A stretch of 64,000 bases of DNA from Paracyclopina nana (Eukaryota; Arthropoda; Copepoda; Cyclopoida; Cyclopettidae). The stretch lies in contig JAGUCH010000005.1 of assembly GCA_019096065.1 (NCBI GenBank), positions 2,852,001 to 2,916,000 of the forward strand, written 5' to 3'. Both the position numbers and the translations under genes were made by a program. The notes beneath the pieces are model-generated. The model did not search any database. It had not been told where the DNA came from and saw only the letters and a program-made list of their open reading frames with translations. This document shows positions 11,301 through 25,100 of this stretch, piece by piece; positions within the stretch are counted from its first letter, which is position 1; every line of letters starts with the position of its first letter.

Positions 11301-14300
11301 CGCTCGTCGTCGTAGTCGTCGGGATTTGGGAGGCAACAAAGACTTAACGCGGTTGACACTGACAAATACAGTCACTTTGGATGGAGAGAAGTGCACCTTC
11401 TAGTCTGCATAGGTACACAAAATGTCAAGGCTTAGAAAAACTGGCCACGCGGTGCGTAGCTATATTGCAGGTCATTTCGAGGCTAGGTAGAGAGACTAGA
11501 CAATTCCTTTGCTGATGGCAAATTTGACGGATTCCTCTATCCCCCCCTTGTTACGACTACAAACGTACGAGAGTAGCATTCAACTATAAAAGAAGCACCG
11601 GAGCAATTATTCACTTCAAACGAGAATTTTGATTTATTGAATGGCTGTTGTAATAATACGTCAGCCAAATGACAATTCAGGCAAGCCAATCTGTCAATTT
11701 GGTTGGCTTGCATAGTGAATGCGGAAAAAAAGCTAAATTACGGCTAAACTGCTTTCATGGTTCAACAATGCATGTCCGCGGGTGCGGATGTCTTTAAAAA
11801 AAGCTTGCCGCTGTCCCTTTGTAGCAAAATTATTTGTCAGGTGCAATTAAACGGATCGTAAATGGAGTGTGGCAGGCATTTGCAAGATTCACGGCTTTCC
11901 AGAATCATCATACAACTGCCTACTTGAGCCTGCGAAGACGCAACGGTCATCCTAATTTATTTTCTACCCAAATTCTCAAAGTAGCAGCAGGCCGCATTAA
12001 GGTATGCCAGATATTGGGCTTAATTTTGCGATGAGCGACACATTGCCTTTTATAAACATGAGCATAATAAATTGTACGATTTTTATAATTTCGCTAAACT
12101 AGCATTTGACATACGCATTATTTCCGCTAATTGATGAAGTCTGAAAGTCCGACACCCCCACTTCCCTAAGAAGCTTACTTCACTGTGGGGTAGCATCACG
12201 CCGATTTCCCTTTTGAAAGGACCAGTTACTATAGGCTACTTGCTTTCCTATTCCCCCTTAATTCTTTCAATAATCCTCAGCACAGTTTATGAGTGGGATC
12301 CCCGCTGTGGCAAGCATGTTGAGAGTGCTTAGATAATGTTGTTGCAAAGGTAAACAGAAGAGTGAAAGCAGTACCTTCGAAGAAGTCACCTGAGCATTTG
12401 CCAACATTTCGCTGCATGGGGTGCTCCATCACACATGTATCATGTACTCGAATATATACTAGAAAATTAGGATTGCAGCCAGGTGCGAAAGCTTATCCGG
12501 ATATTATGCATTGAACGCAGCAGTACACCTAGCCTCGAGTACTTTCAGAAAGCCAGCTTCTTACCTTTCATGTAAAGTCATGTTCATGCTCAGTAATGAT
12601 AAGGCAAGTATCGGAGATCGTGAGCGCGTTTCCTTTCACTCAAGGTAAGCTGCTGCTGCTGTTGCAGCAATATTCAGGCAAAAATGCCCGCACATTCATT
12701 CCGTGATTCGTTTTGAGCTCCACTCTATTCTCTCATTCAGTCCAGTTTGGCAGGCTTTAAAAAGCAGGGCTGCTGCAATCTATTCAAAAGGCTGGTGATG
12801 TCAGCTAGTGGCAAGCCTTTAGAAAAGCCTATATGCTCTTTTGACAATTTTATGGCTATTTTTTGTGACATGATTTCGCATTCAGCTGCTGGGCCAGTCT
12901 GGTTTTATGTGCGGCCATCAAAATATTGTGCTGAACTCGATCACCTGGCCTCAGGTAGTTTAGCTGAAGCGCCCATAAATCTCGGTTATTTTTGCAGCGA
13001 GTCTCATTTCGTCTCGCTCTCTTCTCTCCTCTCGCAGCTTCAAAATAGCTGCGCTATATACTAGCATATAGAGAGATCTGTCGCTGCAGAAATAATTCCT
13101 CCAATTCCACCTGGACTCAAAATACAAAGAACAAAAGTGGCTCTCAGCAAAGCGTAGTGTTTGAAAAGAACCCCTATATTTCCATACCACTCTATCTGCT
13201 ATAGACGTGATCAGTAAAAGGGGCACAATGGAACAAAAAGAGGCTAGGTCTCACAAGTATTACTGCTCTACTTTCAGGTAAGCACATGATCATTGAAGCT
13301 CGTGCAATTGAGGAAGGTATAATATATCCCCTCGTTTTCATTAATCGCATATCACGTACGAGCGCACAAACGACTTCATCATTTATTTTTGGGTGAAAAA
13401 AAGGGCTCGTCAAATCTTCTGGCTGCCTTTTTTCTTTGCTCCAAATTGAGTGCACCTTTCTATATGGTATGGGGGGAGAAGGCCAGCCAATAAAATATCG
13501 GATCAGGTCTTTGCTGAATGGAATCTCTGCGTATTAAGACGGTAGGCTGAATTTCGGGCCGCTTTATTTGCGACCCGAGCTCAAACTGAGAGAGGCCATT
13601 TCCCCTCAAAGACTACCTTACACACAACTACTACTTCATCTGAAACTAGGAAAACTTTACCTTCTTATGCTCCTCCAGCAGAAGTGGCAATTCCCAACTT
13701 TGCTCAAAATTACTAAGTTGTTGGAATGATTCTGAATCAGAGGATATTAGCATTCTAATGGCGCAAAGCTGTACCTTTATGCAAGTACTCTAGTGGCTGT
13801 AGTTGCTGCTTTGTCAGGGCCCAATTTGAGAGGATTTGAGCTGGAGAAAAAAGTGTAAATTGCTTGGTCCCCTACCAAGAGCAGGAGTGGCAGTAACAGT
13901 AGGAGGGGCAGGTGCCAGATTTCCCCCATTGTGCTCAATATCTCGGTTGACAATATAGGTACATGTCGACTCAATTGAAGCCCATTTCTATGCAGGCAAT
14001 TGCTGCATGCAGCCAGCCTGTATCAGCCAGGTGAGCGCTGCTAGAATGGGTGAAAAAATCTTCATCGCAGTAGAAAAGCAGCTCGTCCGTCCATCAGAAT
14101 CCGACACGTTCTATTGTTAGGCAGCCATCCTACTAAACCAGATCCCTTTTGTTGGTTTACCTATGAGCATCTGCTGCTTGCATTTAGAGCTTGGCAGTAA
14201 CCAAATCCCGGCCGCCACCACGGCTTTTGCTGAAATGGTGACAAAAATCAATGATGATCCGCCGGTCGAGATTTACTGATGACGCACAGCAGTAGGTGAA

Positions 14301-17300
14301 TTTTTCTTGTTTACGCAGGTTTTCGCTGCAGCTGCCACTTTTCTCCGGAGACAGAATGAGAGTGATTTTCCGATAAATGCTATAGCAGCGAGTATGAACA
14401 GCCACTACACCTACGTAGCATAGTGGTTCAGGACATGTCCCAATTGGCTTGTTAGGGGAAAACATCTCCTCTAGCATATACCTTAGGAAGGGAGTAATTT
14501 AGGAATGCCATATAATACTAAACACTTCATATTTAGCATATGAGGCAAAAAGAGAACAGAGCTGTGACACATTCAGATACAGATGTGTGACAAACGACCT
14601 AAGTAAGCTTGAGCTTCTTTCGCACTGTTGTACTGGCAATAAGCATAAAATAACCATTTTCGTAAACACTCCTCGTATGTAGTAGCAGTAAAAGTACTAT
14701 ATTTGTAAGGAAGCTCGTGCGATGATGGATCATCCATTTTTCAGCTGTACCATCATACACTAACTTTTTTCCACTCCTTGCTTGCTATTTTGAATTTCAA
14801 ATGGTTGTACTATATGGCAAGTGAGTTGTTATTGTGAAATTTTCCGGCAAACTGACTGATGCTGTCGCAGGATGGGTTTGTCCACCCAACCGTGAGGCCT
14901 AAACCAAGCAGAAATTGAATGTCAAAATGAGCATTACTGCGAGTGTCGGAAACAAAAAGACCCCAGCAGCAGCAGCCGCAATCTGTCTGTCCAAACCTTC
15001 ATGTTCAGTTTTTCGTGCATACCCAAACGATTTCACAGTGGGGCAAATGGTCACCATAAAGCCACATGTCACACAACATTGGCCGCTTAAGATAACAGGA
15101 GGGATTGTGTGGTCTCGTCGTGGCACGGTGGCTTTTCCGCTTGCCTTCACCGTTTGATTGTCATCGATCTGACAAGATGTGGCTAAAGCACAAAAGCAAA
15201 CTCAATTTGGCTAAGGGTCGATCAGTCATCGCGCTGATTTTACAGGTCTTTATGCACTCTATTGGCTGCTGCGGATCATGGTCAAATCCTTGGGAGAGGA
15301 GCTTTTTATCCGTAAATGGACTGTAAGGCGAATATTTACATACGAGATGGTGAAGTTGGTAGGGGGAAATGAGATGAATTGGCTTCACCTATATGAGTCA
15401 CTGAATCCTACGGCTGTACCACATATGGGACTTTTGTGCTGAAGGTATATACACGCGCGAAGAAGGAACCGATTTTATGGCCGTGTTCGCGCACATCTGT
15501 CAGCAATTCACAGCTACGTTGCTCCTGATTTCATCGTCAGGGGAGTGAGAGAAACTACTTTCCATTACTATTTGTGTTGGCACTTGGAAAAATTGGGGAT
15601 TTGCATCCCAAGCTAATAAACTCCCTCACCTGCGTGTGCTTTGCTGCTCACGTAGATCTAAGGTATGAATTGAGCTGGATGAATGGCACACTCGCGCACA
15701 CAAAAAGAGAAAGGCTTGTATGTGATGAAGACGCAGCATGGCAGCTGTACTACTACTAAAGTACAGGGCTTTTCATCAGGATCATGTGTCAAGAGCAGAT
15801 GGTTGCGCCCGAAGTGATTTTTACAGGTAAATAAATATTAGCCATACTACACATACCATATACAGACTGTCCCGGAGATTTCTGTACACTTAGAAATCAA
15901 AAGTTTGTGTTACAAATTCGGGAAATATTAGACACAATGGATATCATTGGAAAGCTTGAATCTTTGGCCATCTTTTTTTGCTTCAATGGATAAAAGGAAT
16001 TTAAAGTAAAAAAAGGGAAAACTTAATTTTCCTGAGGTACCCTTAATTATTCTTCCAAAAAAGCAAACTTGCCAAAACCGGCTATTATTGAACTAATTTT
16101 CAGCTTAGCTAATCCTGGCTATTTTTTGACACTTTTTCATGAAAAAAAATCTTGCAGCACTGTGCTGGCTCATCAGAAAAGTGGATGATTGGAAAGGATA
16201 TTTTTCAGTAAAAAGAAAAAAGACAATAAGGCCACTGCCTACTAAAAAAGTTTCAAGATTAGTGTTTTAAACATGACATCTTTGGGATTTTTTGTTTATG
16301 AAGTTCAAATGTTTAACCAATTTTATGTGATATTGAATAAATAATTTTTTTGTGAATGCGACTATTCATCAAAAAATCAATTAAAATGGGCGTGAATTTG
16401 GAGTAACTATCAATTTTGTGGTCTAAGTCAAAATTTGAATTAATACTTTTTAAAAATCTCAAAACTAAAAAAGTTGGCTTAAGTTTCAAGCTTTCCTACG
16501 GTATCCATTGTGTCTAGTATTTCCAGAAGTTTTAACACAAACTTTTGATTTCAAAATGTACAGAAATCTACGGGACAGACTGTATAGTAGTGGCATGACA
16601 GCATATAGCATGGCAGAATGGAATAATGCTGTTCAAATGTGGGGAGGGCAATCTTGCAGGAAAACCTCACGCCATTAACCACGGAAGCGCAATTATGAAA
16701 GGCTGACAGTTGATGGCTGCTCCTCACTGCTGGCGATAATAATAATCAAAGTGGAATAACAATAGCCTTCCTTGACAGGCTCACAAAATCCCTCATCATG
16801 TTCAGCTATGAATACTCGCGGTTGAAGGAAAAAGTCATTAAGGAAGAAGCGCCCCACATCGATTTCTACTGATTTTTCCCCACTATCAGCCGTGACCAAA
16901 TATAGCCGTGTTTTTGGTGCGGAAAAAATGCTTAATGGTCCCATATGCCAATGTCGCGTCAGAAATCGAACCTAGTTAGTGGTTTTGGTCGATATTCACA
17001 CGTCCATTGGGCCAATGACTAATGGCCAGCCAATCTGGGTACACACACATAGTAACAAAATTCAGCCAAGTTCAGTGCAGGTCTTACTTCAAAGTTCGCA
17101 AAAAAACCCGACTGCTGAAGGGGAGAGAACAAATCGTCGGCCAAATTTTCGTGTCAAAGTAGCGCCATATATCATTTGCAATTCGAACCTGCATCATTAG
17201 GCAAAAGGACAAAGGTCGCAGCGTTTCAATCCTTTTGCGAGCCAGCTATGCTGTGCTTATGACATTTTTGCATTCCCGGTTGGTCACCTGTCAGGTGGTG

Positions 17301-20300
17301 ACCTGCGGGGTCAAACGCCCCATTTATACCAGGGTGGACCCAAGGGCCATAAATTACAAGCTCAGATTTCTTGACTACTTCTACATAGGAGCAGTATACT
17401 ATACACTCTGGCAAATTAAAAACAAGCACGATCGTCCCCTGTCAAGACTCAAAAAGGATATGAGGAGTGAAAGCAATTAGCTAAATGGCTTTCCTTACAT
17501 ACGTCCTCTACTGGCTACATATCTTTTACTAGCCTACTATGAAAAGACAAAAAAGGAGCCACTTGCTGCTGCACTAATCCCCTCCTCGTCCTCAGTCAGC
17601 TTTTCAATGCAGAGCTAAGTGATTGACGGCTATTTTCATCATCATCACCTTTTTGGGACAGCCAGGGATTTAGCTTAATGGCTGATGATGGAGGATGGTA
17701 CTTCTATGGAAACACTAGCGCCATAGTTGAGCAAATCTTGGCAGAGAGAAAATCAGTGCAATTTTTTGCTGGCCCTCTAATAACATTATCATCGTCGTCG
17801 TCGTCGTCAATGAATTCTGGCCCCATCTTAGCACACTTGCTATGTATATAGCATACTACTACGTGCGTACATGGAGTGTATCTCAAGCAAGACACAGCAA
17901 TAACGATAAAGGTTGAGCACACGACATTAGCATTTCAATTAGACACCCTTAGCTCTCTCGTCTTCATGGTTGGCCATCATCATAATTTTTTCAGAAAAGG
18001 GAGCCAAAATCCTGAATAATTCTTGCCTAATGTTATTAGTGTGTATCTCCTTCCCCCTTTTTGTTTTTTTCACCAGCAGCAGTTTTTCGTCGACGCGGAA
18101 AGGAGGCAGGATTAATGACAAAAGGACAAGAGTTGCTTTGCTGTTTTTAAGTTGTTTTTTCTGGCTCGCGACATTGAGACCACCACAATAGTATATATCG
18201 TAGTAGCAGCACACCTTACTGCTTTAGTGGCTGGCATAAAGTTTTTGCAATTGTGAGCTGAAGACGACAAGAAGTGCTGAAATATGACCTGTTTCACTTA
18301 GGAGTGCTACTTCTATTTAGTTTCCTATAGGATGCATTGTTTGTTGTTTTTCCCCCCTTTTCAAAGGAATGGGACCTGTAAAAAACCGCAGAACTCGAGC
18401 GTCTCCTTGCACCTGGAGAGAAATAAGCTGAAAATAATTGAAGAAGAAGGGGGAAAAGCAATCAAGATGGAAAGGAGGTAAAAGTAGCACGTGACCAGGT
18501 AAAATCTGGCAAGCTTTTCCTGCAGCGGCTCCCGAAAAATACCCACATGATTTATGAAAGTCGCGGTTTTTCACCGCAAAACTACTATGCTAGACGACAA
18601 CCTTGCTTTTGTCGGCCATGGTGATAGGAATCATAAACTTTGTCAAGGCTCAGCGTGTGCATTATGCTGAAGAAAAATTGCACGCTCATTTTTGCTTTAT
18701 TACAAGAAAGCTACTTTAAAGGCATGCATCCACTTGGCCAAAAGGAGATTGTGTACAAGATATGCTCTCCTGCTTGTTTGAAAGGTCAGTACCTGCAAAA
18801 TGCTTTACTTGTTCAGGAGGGAAAAAAGCTTTCGTTTTGCCTTAGTTGCTTCGCCTTCAATTTGTCATACCTTTTCTTGTCTGCTAGCTGCTGCTTTGGA
18901 AAAAACTGAGGAGCTGATTTGGAGCTCGTTAAATACTGCTGAGAAATCATTATTTTCCGATCCATTTTCAACTGATAGCTAGCAGAGCTGCATTACTATG
19001 CAAGGTAAATCGCGCGTAAAGCCCCCGCAAGAAAAAAGCAATCCAATGTACTGTACACAGCATATTTGCTACAGATTGCAGCGACTCGTTTCTTGGTCAA
19101 TTTTGACCTTTTGGCCTAATGTGCTCAAGAGTTGCAGCATCCTGCTCGCGAGAATTTAGCTATTGCTACATTCATTCGGCGCAATCACAAATCAACTGTG
19201 AGAGATTGACCTCAAGTCAAAACGGTGTGACCTGAGGTAGACGCAAGTGCACCTTGATGAATGGCCAAGTGAACATTAGAGGAGAAAATAAGATGCATTG
19301 AATTTCACGCGCACGAGGACGAAACAAGGATTTGTTGCTCGAAAGGTAGTCACAGCAACGTAGATTTCAATCCAGCTTGCAACACGAAGACAATTTAAAA
19401 GCTGTTGTTCAGGTCTCAAATTGAAATGCGCGCACACCTGCTTATTTTGGGAGGTCAAGAGAAAAGTGTCAGTCAGGAAAGCTATTTATGTAGTGGCATT
19501 CTCCTCGTGCCTCGAAACGAACCTCCTACTGAATTCTACCTTTCGAATTCTCAGAAACGGCCAATATCCAATCATCAACATTAAAAAAAATCTTGTTTGA
19601 GGTTAAAGACAAATATTGCATTAGTGAATAATTTGTTAATGTTTGTCACGACCTCCCAAATACCGATTAGCTCGCGAAAATGACAAGCCGAAAACAAACT
19701 TCCGCTGCAACGTAGTTTCAAGTAGTTCTAAAGCTGAAAAAAGCGAGAAGCTACTGGCTTGAAAAGGTCAGTATTCTTATCGATGGGGGGCAAAATTGCT
19801 CCATGCACAACAGCAAAGGTGACTATTTTTGATTTTTCCAGTCATTAGAAATCACTTTGCTTGACTTGGCAAAGCTGAGCATGAAATTGACCCCCAGACT
19901 ACCTGGGGAATTAGTATAGGCGATGTCAAGCCCCAGCGAGTGCGTAATGTTGCGTTTCGCCGCATTCTCTTCTCAGGTTGCTGTCAGTGAACTGTCCAGG
20001 AGAGCTAACAAAGACATCCATTAACGGAGCTGAGACAATTCAAGAATTACTTTCCCTGCTCTTGCGCGCTTGGGAAAATAAATGGGCGCATTAGAACCCC
20101 AAAAATGAGCTTCAATCGACAAGACACTATACACTGTGGCATATCTCGCTGCAATATTCTGCTGTAGCATATAGATATGATACATATGTGCGCGAAATTG
20201 GATTATGCTTGGGACAAGTTGACCAAACAATGTGCCGAATAATGCTAGGATTTGCCTTGATTGATCACCGAAGGCTCAACTGCATTCCTGACCATCTTGG

Positions 20301-22131
20301 CTGCTTTCCCTCGCGCTTTGGCCTTGCTAATTTCGAATTTTCCACAGGTATATATAGGCAACGAGCTGCCGCGAGCATTCTGCACATTGTTATGCAGTAC
20401 TTCTCTATAGATACGGTCCAAAGTAGAGAAATGGGTCGCTCTCAATTATTCCCAGCTTTCTAACCCCTGCATGAAGTCACACGGGGAGAATTGGGAATGA
20501 TTTTTTAGCAACTGTTTTCCCACTCTAAAGCAGGGCTTTTTGCGAGCTTTTGCTCCACCGTGGGCCAGACCTGACAGCTCGGACAGGTGCTTAACAAGGA
20601 CCCGAAGAAGCAATTACCTGGGCATTGGAGAGCAGCGCAAAAAAGTCAGCCGGCCACGTAATTCACTTTGGCCCATTCAAAGGTGACTTTAACACCCCAG
20701 TCAATAGCTTGTGACAGCAATTTATGCCGTTTCTGCAACAACGGCGAGGGAAAAAATCATGGCTAGCTAACAGATTTTCGTGCTACATTTTGGCGAGCGC
20801 ATAGAAAAATTGGAGAATGTCGACGACGTCAAGCCATTGCACAGTGATGGCTTACTGGCTACCACTCATAATAGGACGAGAAGTGATTTTGAAAGGGAGC
20901 TAGGGAGGTAAAAACGAGGAGCTTCTTCTTCTCCTCTTCTTGAGAAGTGGAGGCCATTTGGAGATTGGCCTCATCCTCCTCTTTTTGACTCAAAACTTGG
21001 CTGGGAAACGGGCTGCAACTTTGCAGCACTGCGCTCGCGATCGAACAAAAGCAGAAACTCTGATGCAGCCTTTTTTGCCACTGTTGCCAAAAGCCTGTGG
21101 CTTGTCTATCAAAAAAATCCTCAATTCCTGCTACTTGCTAAAGCCCAATATTACGCCTCGTGGAAAATCAAAAGTATAGCATAGCTGCCTTGTTATTTCA
21201 GTAATGAAAAGGCAAAGTTGCAGTGTCACAATTTTCCCTGTTGTCATCATCAATGTAGCACTGTGTCTCCATTAAGAACAAAGAGCATCATCATCACCAT
21301 CACATTGTGTACCGCTCTTTGCTTCAGTGGTCATGCTACTATAGTAGATCTGGCTTTCACCAAAAATGGCAGCCAGATCCCCTTTTGACAAATTCACATT
21401 CATTAGCCACACATTTGCTCGATCCACTCTGAGGAGGAGCCTGGAAGAAGAAGACAAAGAAGACAACAACCTTCAAAGAAGAAGGAGAAGGCAAGAAAGA
21501 AAAGTAGTTCTCCCATGGTGTCATTTGAAACCCCCTAGACTCGCTGCTGCATACCTAAGCATTCCACAGTGGGCCATGAAAAGCTCTCAAAACAAGAGGT
21601 ATGGCTACGTCTCAGCCAGGTGCTTGTCAAGTTGTCCTCTTCAAAGGAAGTTTCCCAGTGTGACCGAGGCTAAGACGTTTTCGAAAATCCAGGTCGAATG
21701 AGCAGCTCTGAGCTGATGGCAGCTGTATTTGGAACAACATGTTGTCATTAGGCGAACACCCACCCATCTGCTCCATGCATCATCATTTTAGTCATTTTTG
21801 GTGAACTCCAGCAGCAGCAGCTAGGAAGAAGGTGCATTGAGCTTTAGGAATGTCAACATCCAAAGTATCATCTCTCATCCTGAGAACATCCTGGGGCCAG
21901 AATCCCAGAATCGCGCATACACTGATGTGCTACAGCTCGCACACACCTTGGAGCCATCATCAATAAAGCGGAGGAATATTCTCAGTGCTCTCTCTCTCTC
22001 TTGCCACTTCCTAGTTCCCTGAGCAGCCAAAATATGTATCTTTGAGAGCCACACCACTTACTTGGAAGAGGAAGCTGGCTGCTTTAAAAAAACATTAATG
22101 AGAACGACCATAAAAACGTGGCTGGATTCTC

Positions 22132-22180
<49 letters not shown>

Positions 22181-25100
22181 GTTTTCAAAGTGCAAGTCAT
22201 TGGGGATAAAAAACTTTCTGCCATTGATAAAAGCTGATTCTCACAAAAGATTCAGGAAGTTTGTTTCAGTTGGAAATAATAACAAGGAGAAGACGAATTA
22301 ACGAAGGCGCTTTTTTAGCTTGGGTGGCAGTCGAAAATTTGACCCATCGCCAGCATAATGGCAGATTCTTGTCAGTGTGCACACTCAGTAGCTGTGGAAG
22401 AGGATGGGGTATAATAGGATTTCTGCTGCTGCTGCAGCAACAGCAGGGTATATACTTTTAAGGATGGCTATCTCGCCGGCTGAAAAAGCATGGATGATGC
22501 ACCTTTTTTCTCAGTGTGTGTGTGTGCGCTTCTTAAGTAAGGTAGTTGTGGAGCCGAGGAAGCCAGCAGCTCTGTTTTGTAACTGGAGAGCAAAGCCAAT
22601 ATCATCAGTCTCCTCTTCTTCTGCAGCCAATGACTCCTGTCCCCTTTTTTCCGAAAAGGAAAACAGACAAAGTCTGTTAGTTAGCCCACGCGAAATAACC
22701 AACAACTACTTTTTGAGGAGCACCGAAAAATCTCAGGAATGATATAATTTCTGTAGGAATGCGTCAAAAAGATCAGCTCGGTGGGTGGCAGTGGAAAACG
22801 TCCGCCCTCTAATGGAGGAGCTCTATTGATTACGGCTCTTATTACGCGAATGTACAACAATACGCTAGCCAGGTGGGAGGGATCTCACGGCGAGTGGATC
22901 CATAAGCTGGAACGGAACAATCAACACACAGGTAGATTTCGTCGACTCCTCCCATGGCTCGTTTCCGCAGCGAAGTGTATGTATACCTGTGCGCGGCGAG
23001 CGCATGATTTATGATTGGCCATATACACTCCATTTGGGAAAATGACACTTGGCAGTTTGGAAGAAAGTCGATTGTTGTTGTAGCCAAAAGCTGGTGGGAT
23101 GGGGGAATGACTCTCCTAAAAGCCTCTACTGGCTGCTAATAGAATATACTCGAGATGAGTCAGGAAAAATCTCGAGCTCCTCCATTGGCTTTCCTCACGT
23201 TATTACCTGGCAGCAGCCCCAATTCACTCATCAATCTAACTCCTCTGCTGGAATATTTTTCTTCCGACACATCACCATGCAGCAGTGGAAACGCGCATGA
23301 AGAGGTTGACAGACGGAAGTTAAACAGTCAGACCAGAACAGTGGGGGAGGACATGAGGCAAAAACCTCCGTGCTTTACACTTTTTGAGCCGAATTCATGA
23401 TGGTGCTATACTAATATTGCCGGCTGGAAACAAAAGGGCTCATTGAAATGACAAGCATCAAAATTGCTAAATGACGTGAATGGATGAAAGCTGCGGGACA
23501 CACGAAGGGCCATTTGAAATCCAGGAGACTTCCTCAATGACGAGGGCGTGACTGCTCTACGAGTTTGATTCATCATGAGTTTCGCAAAACCGTTGTGGCA
23601 CCAGCCAATTTTGCAACAACGACGACGTGAAGGTAGAGAGTATGTATGGATGGGGGATCGAGGCTTGCACCTTGTTGCCAAATCTACATCTGCCACGAAA
23701 TTTGCATTTGCAGCATGGCTTTGCAAACGACACAAGGAATGGCAGGATGAAATCACACAGTTGGCCTCTTCAAGAAGACGAAGCCTTTTTGAACCGAGGA
23801 ATGACAAATGGTTCAAACTTGATGGTCTTACTGACTCCGGCCTTTTCTTCCTCTCTTCTTCTTCTTTATGATGATGTCTCGCAAGAAATGAGCGTCTCAT
23901 TTGCAATTGCATGGAAGCCCTGCAAGAGACAATTAGTCAACTTTTCTTACAATATAAACTACCATGGTACTACAACGGTTACAACATTCAACCCTCATTA
24001 AGCTCATAACTCAACTAGGAATTATGGATGCAAGCCATCTCCTTGCAGAAAAAACAACAACGGGCCACTTCTTGCAGCAGTTAGTCGCTGTCACACCAGG
24101 CTGCTCGCCTAATAGACGCGAACATCGCGATGCACACAAAAATTCATCTCGTCACAACGACGACGATCATGGACACCTTTCACTCGCTGATGCTTTTTCT
24201 GTCAGGCATCAAGGAGGAGTAGGTGAAAAAGGCGCAACAACTGCGGCAGTCATCATTATTTTCGTGAGTGACGAAAAGCCGAGTTGAGGTCGATTTTACC
24301 CGGAGTGCTGCTCGCCTTAGCTGCAATATGTCGGTTTCTCCTACTCCAGTGTATTACATTAATTGCCGCAACGCAGCACACTCTGTGGTGGTCGTTATTT
24401 ATATAATAATAGCCAGTCTCACTCAAGAAGACATACCCCAACTGGTAGTACACCATATTTTTGTCGTGGTGAGGGATTATGATGATTATTTTTGGCCGAC
24501 GGGCGCGCCATTAAAAGCCAAAGCACATGGTTTCGGGTCTGGGTAATGTAGCGTCACGGTTGTCTAGCTTCTGCTAGCCGCTTCTACCAGCAACGTGAAC
24601 AATTTTCTCGGCCGGGTTGTAATTACTTGGCGAGGCTGGATGGCAGCACGATTAATACGGTCCTATTGCCACTGAGGCGGCGGCTGCCTTCTCCACCCTT
24701 TTTTCAGGATATAATGCAGCAAGGACACAAAAGTTGTTGACTACAGTTAGCTCTCAAGTTTTCCTTTTTTCCCATCCCGAACCAAGAATTTTTTCCCCGA
24801 CAAAAATGGAACTCTCTCGAAGAGCACACACGGACAAACTAGTTCTAATTACCTTGATAGCTTAGCCAAGTTCCTCGCGGCGGCGGCGGCCTCCTCGGCC
24901 TGAAAATGGAAACTTTGGCGTAAAAACAACAAATCGAATCTCGAATGAATTACCTGCTTCTCCAGGATAAGACCCTAGAAGTGGCAACTCGTGTACTGCA
25001 CTATCACTGATCATCTTCGCTTTCTTTCATTTCACTTTCGCACTTTTGATCAAGTTTAATCGTGTCTACTGAAACGTAAATATCACGTGCTTAATTGAAA

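Noticed and set aside
16955-16980. B-box-like GGTTCGATTTC on the minus strand
   Set aside because: The flanking bases do not form a T-arm and no tRNA cloverleaf can be drawn.
17165-17195. tRNA B-box-like GGTTCGAATTG on the minus strand
   Set aside because: No matching T-arm stem, A box or acceptor stem nearby.
22062-22301. Poly-Ser frame
   Set aside because: Produced by the (CAG)15 repeat; no other coding evidence.
23406-23912. 168-codon minus-strand frame, with plus-strand frames of 98 and 124 codons
   Set aside because: No domain, all overlap each other, and they lie inside zfh1 intron 1 with no splice context.
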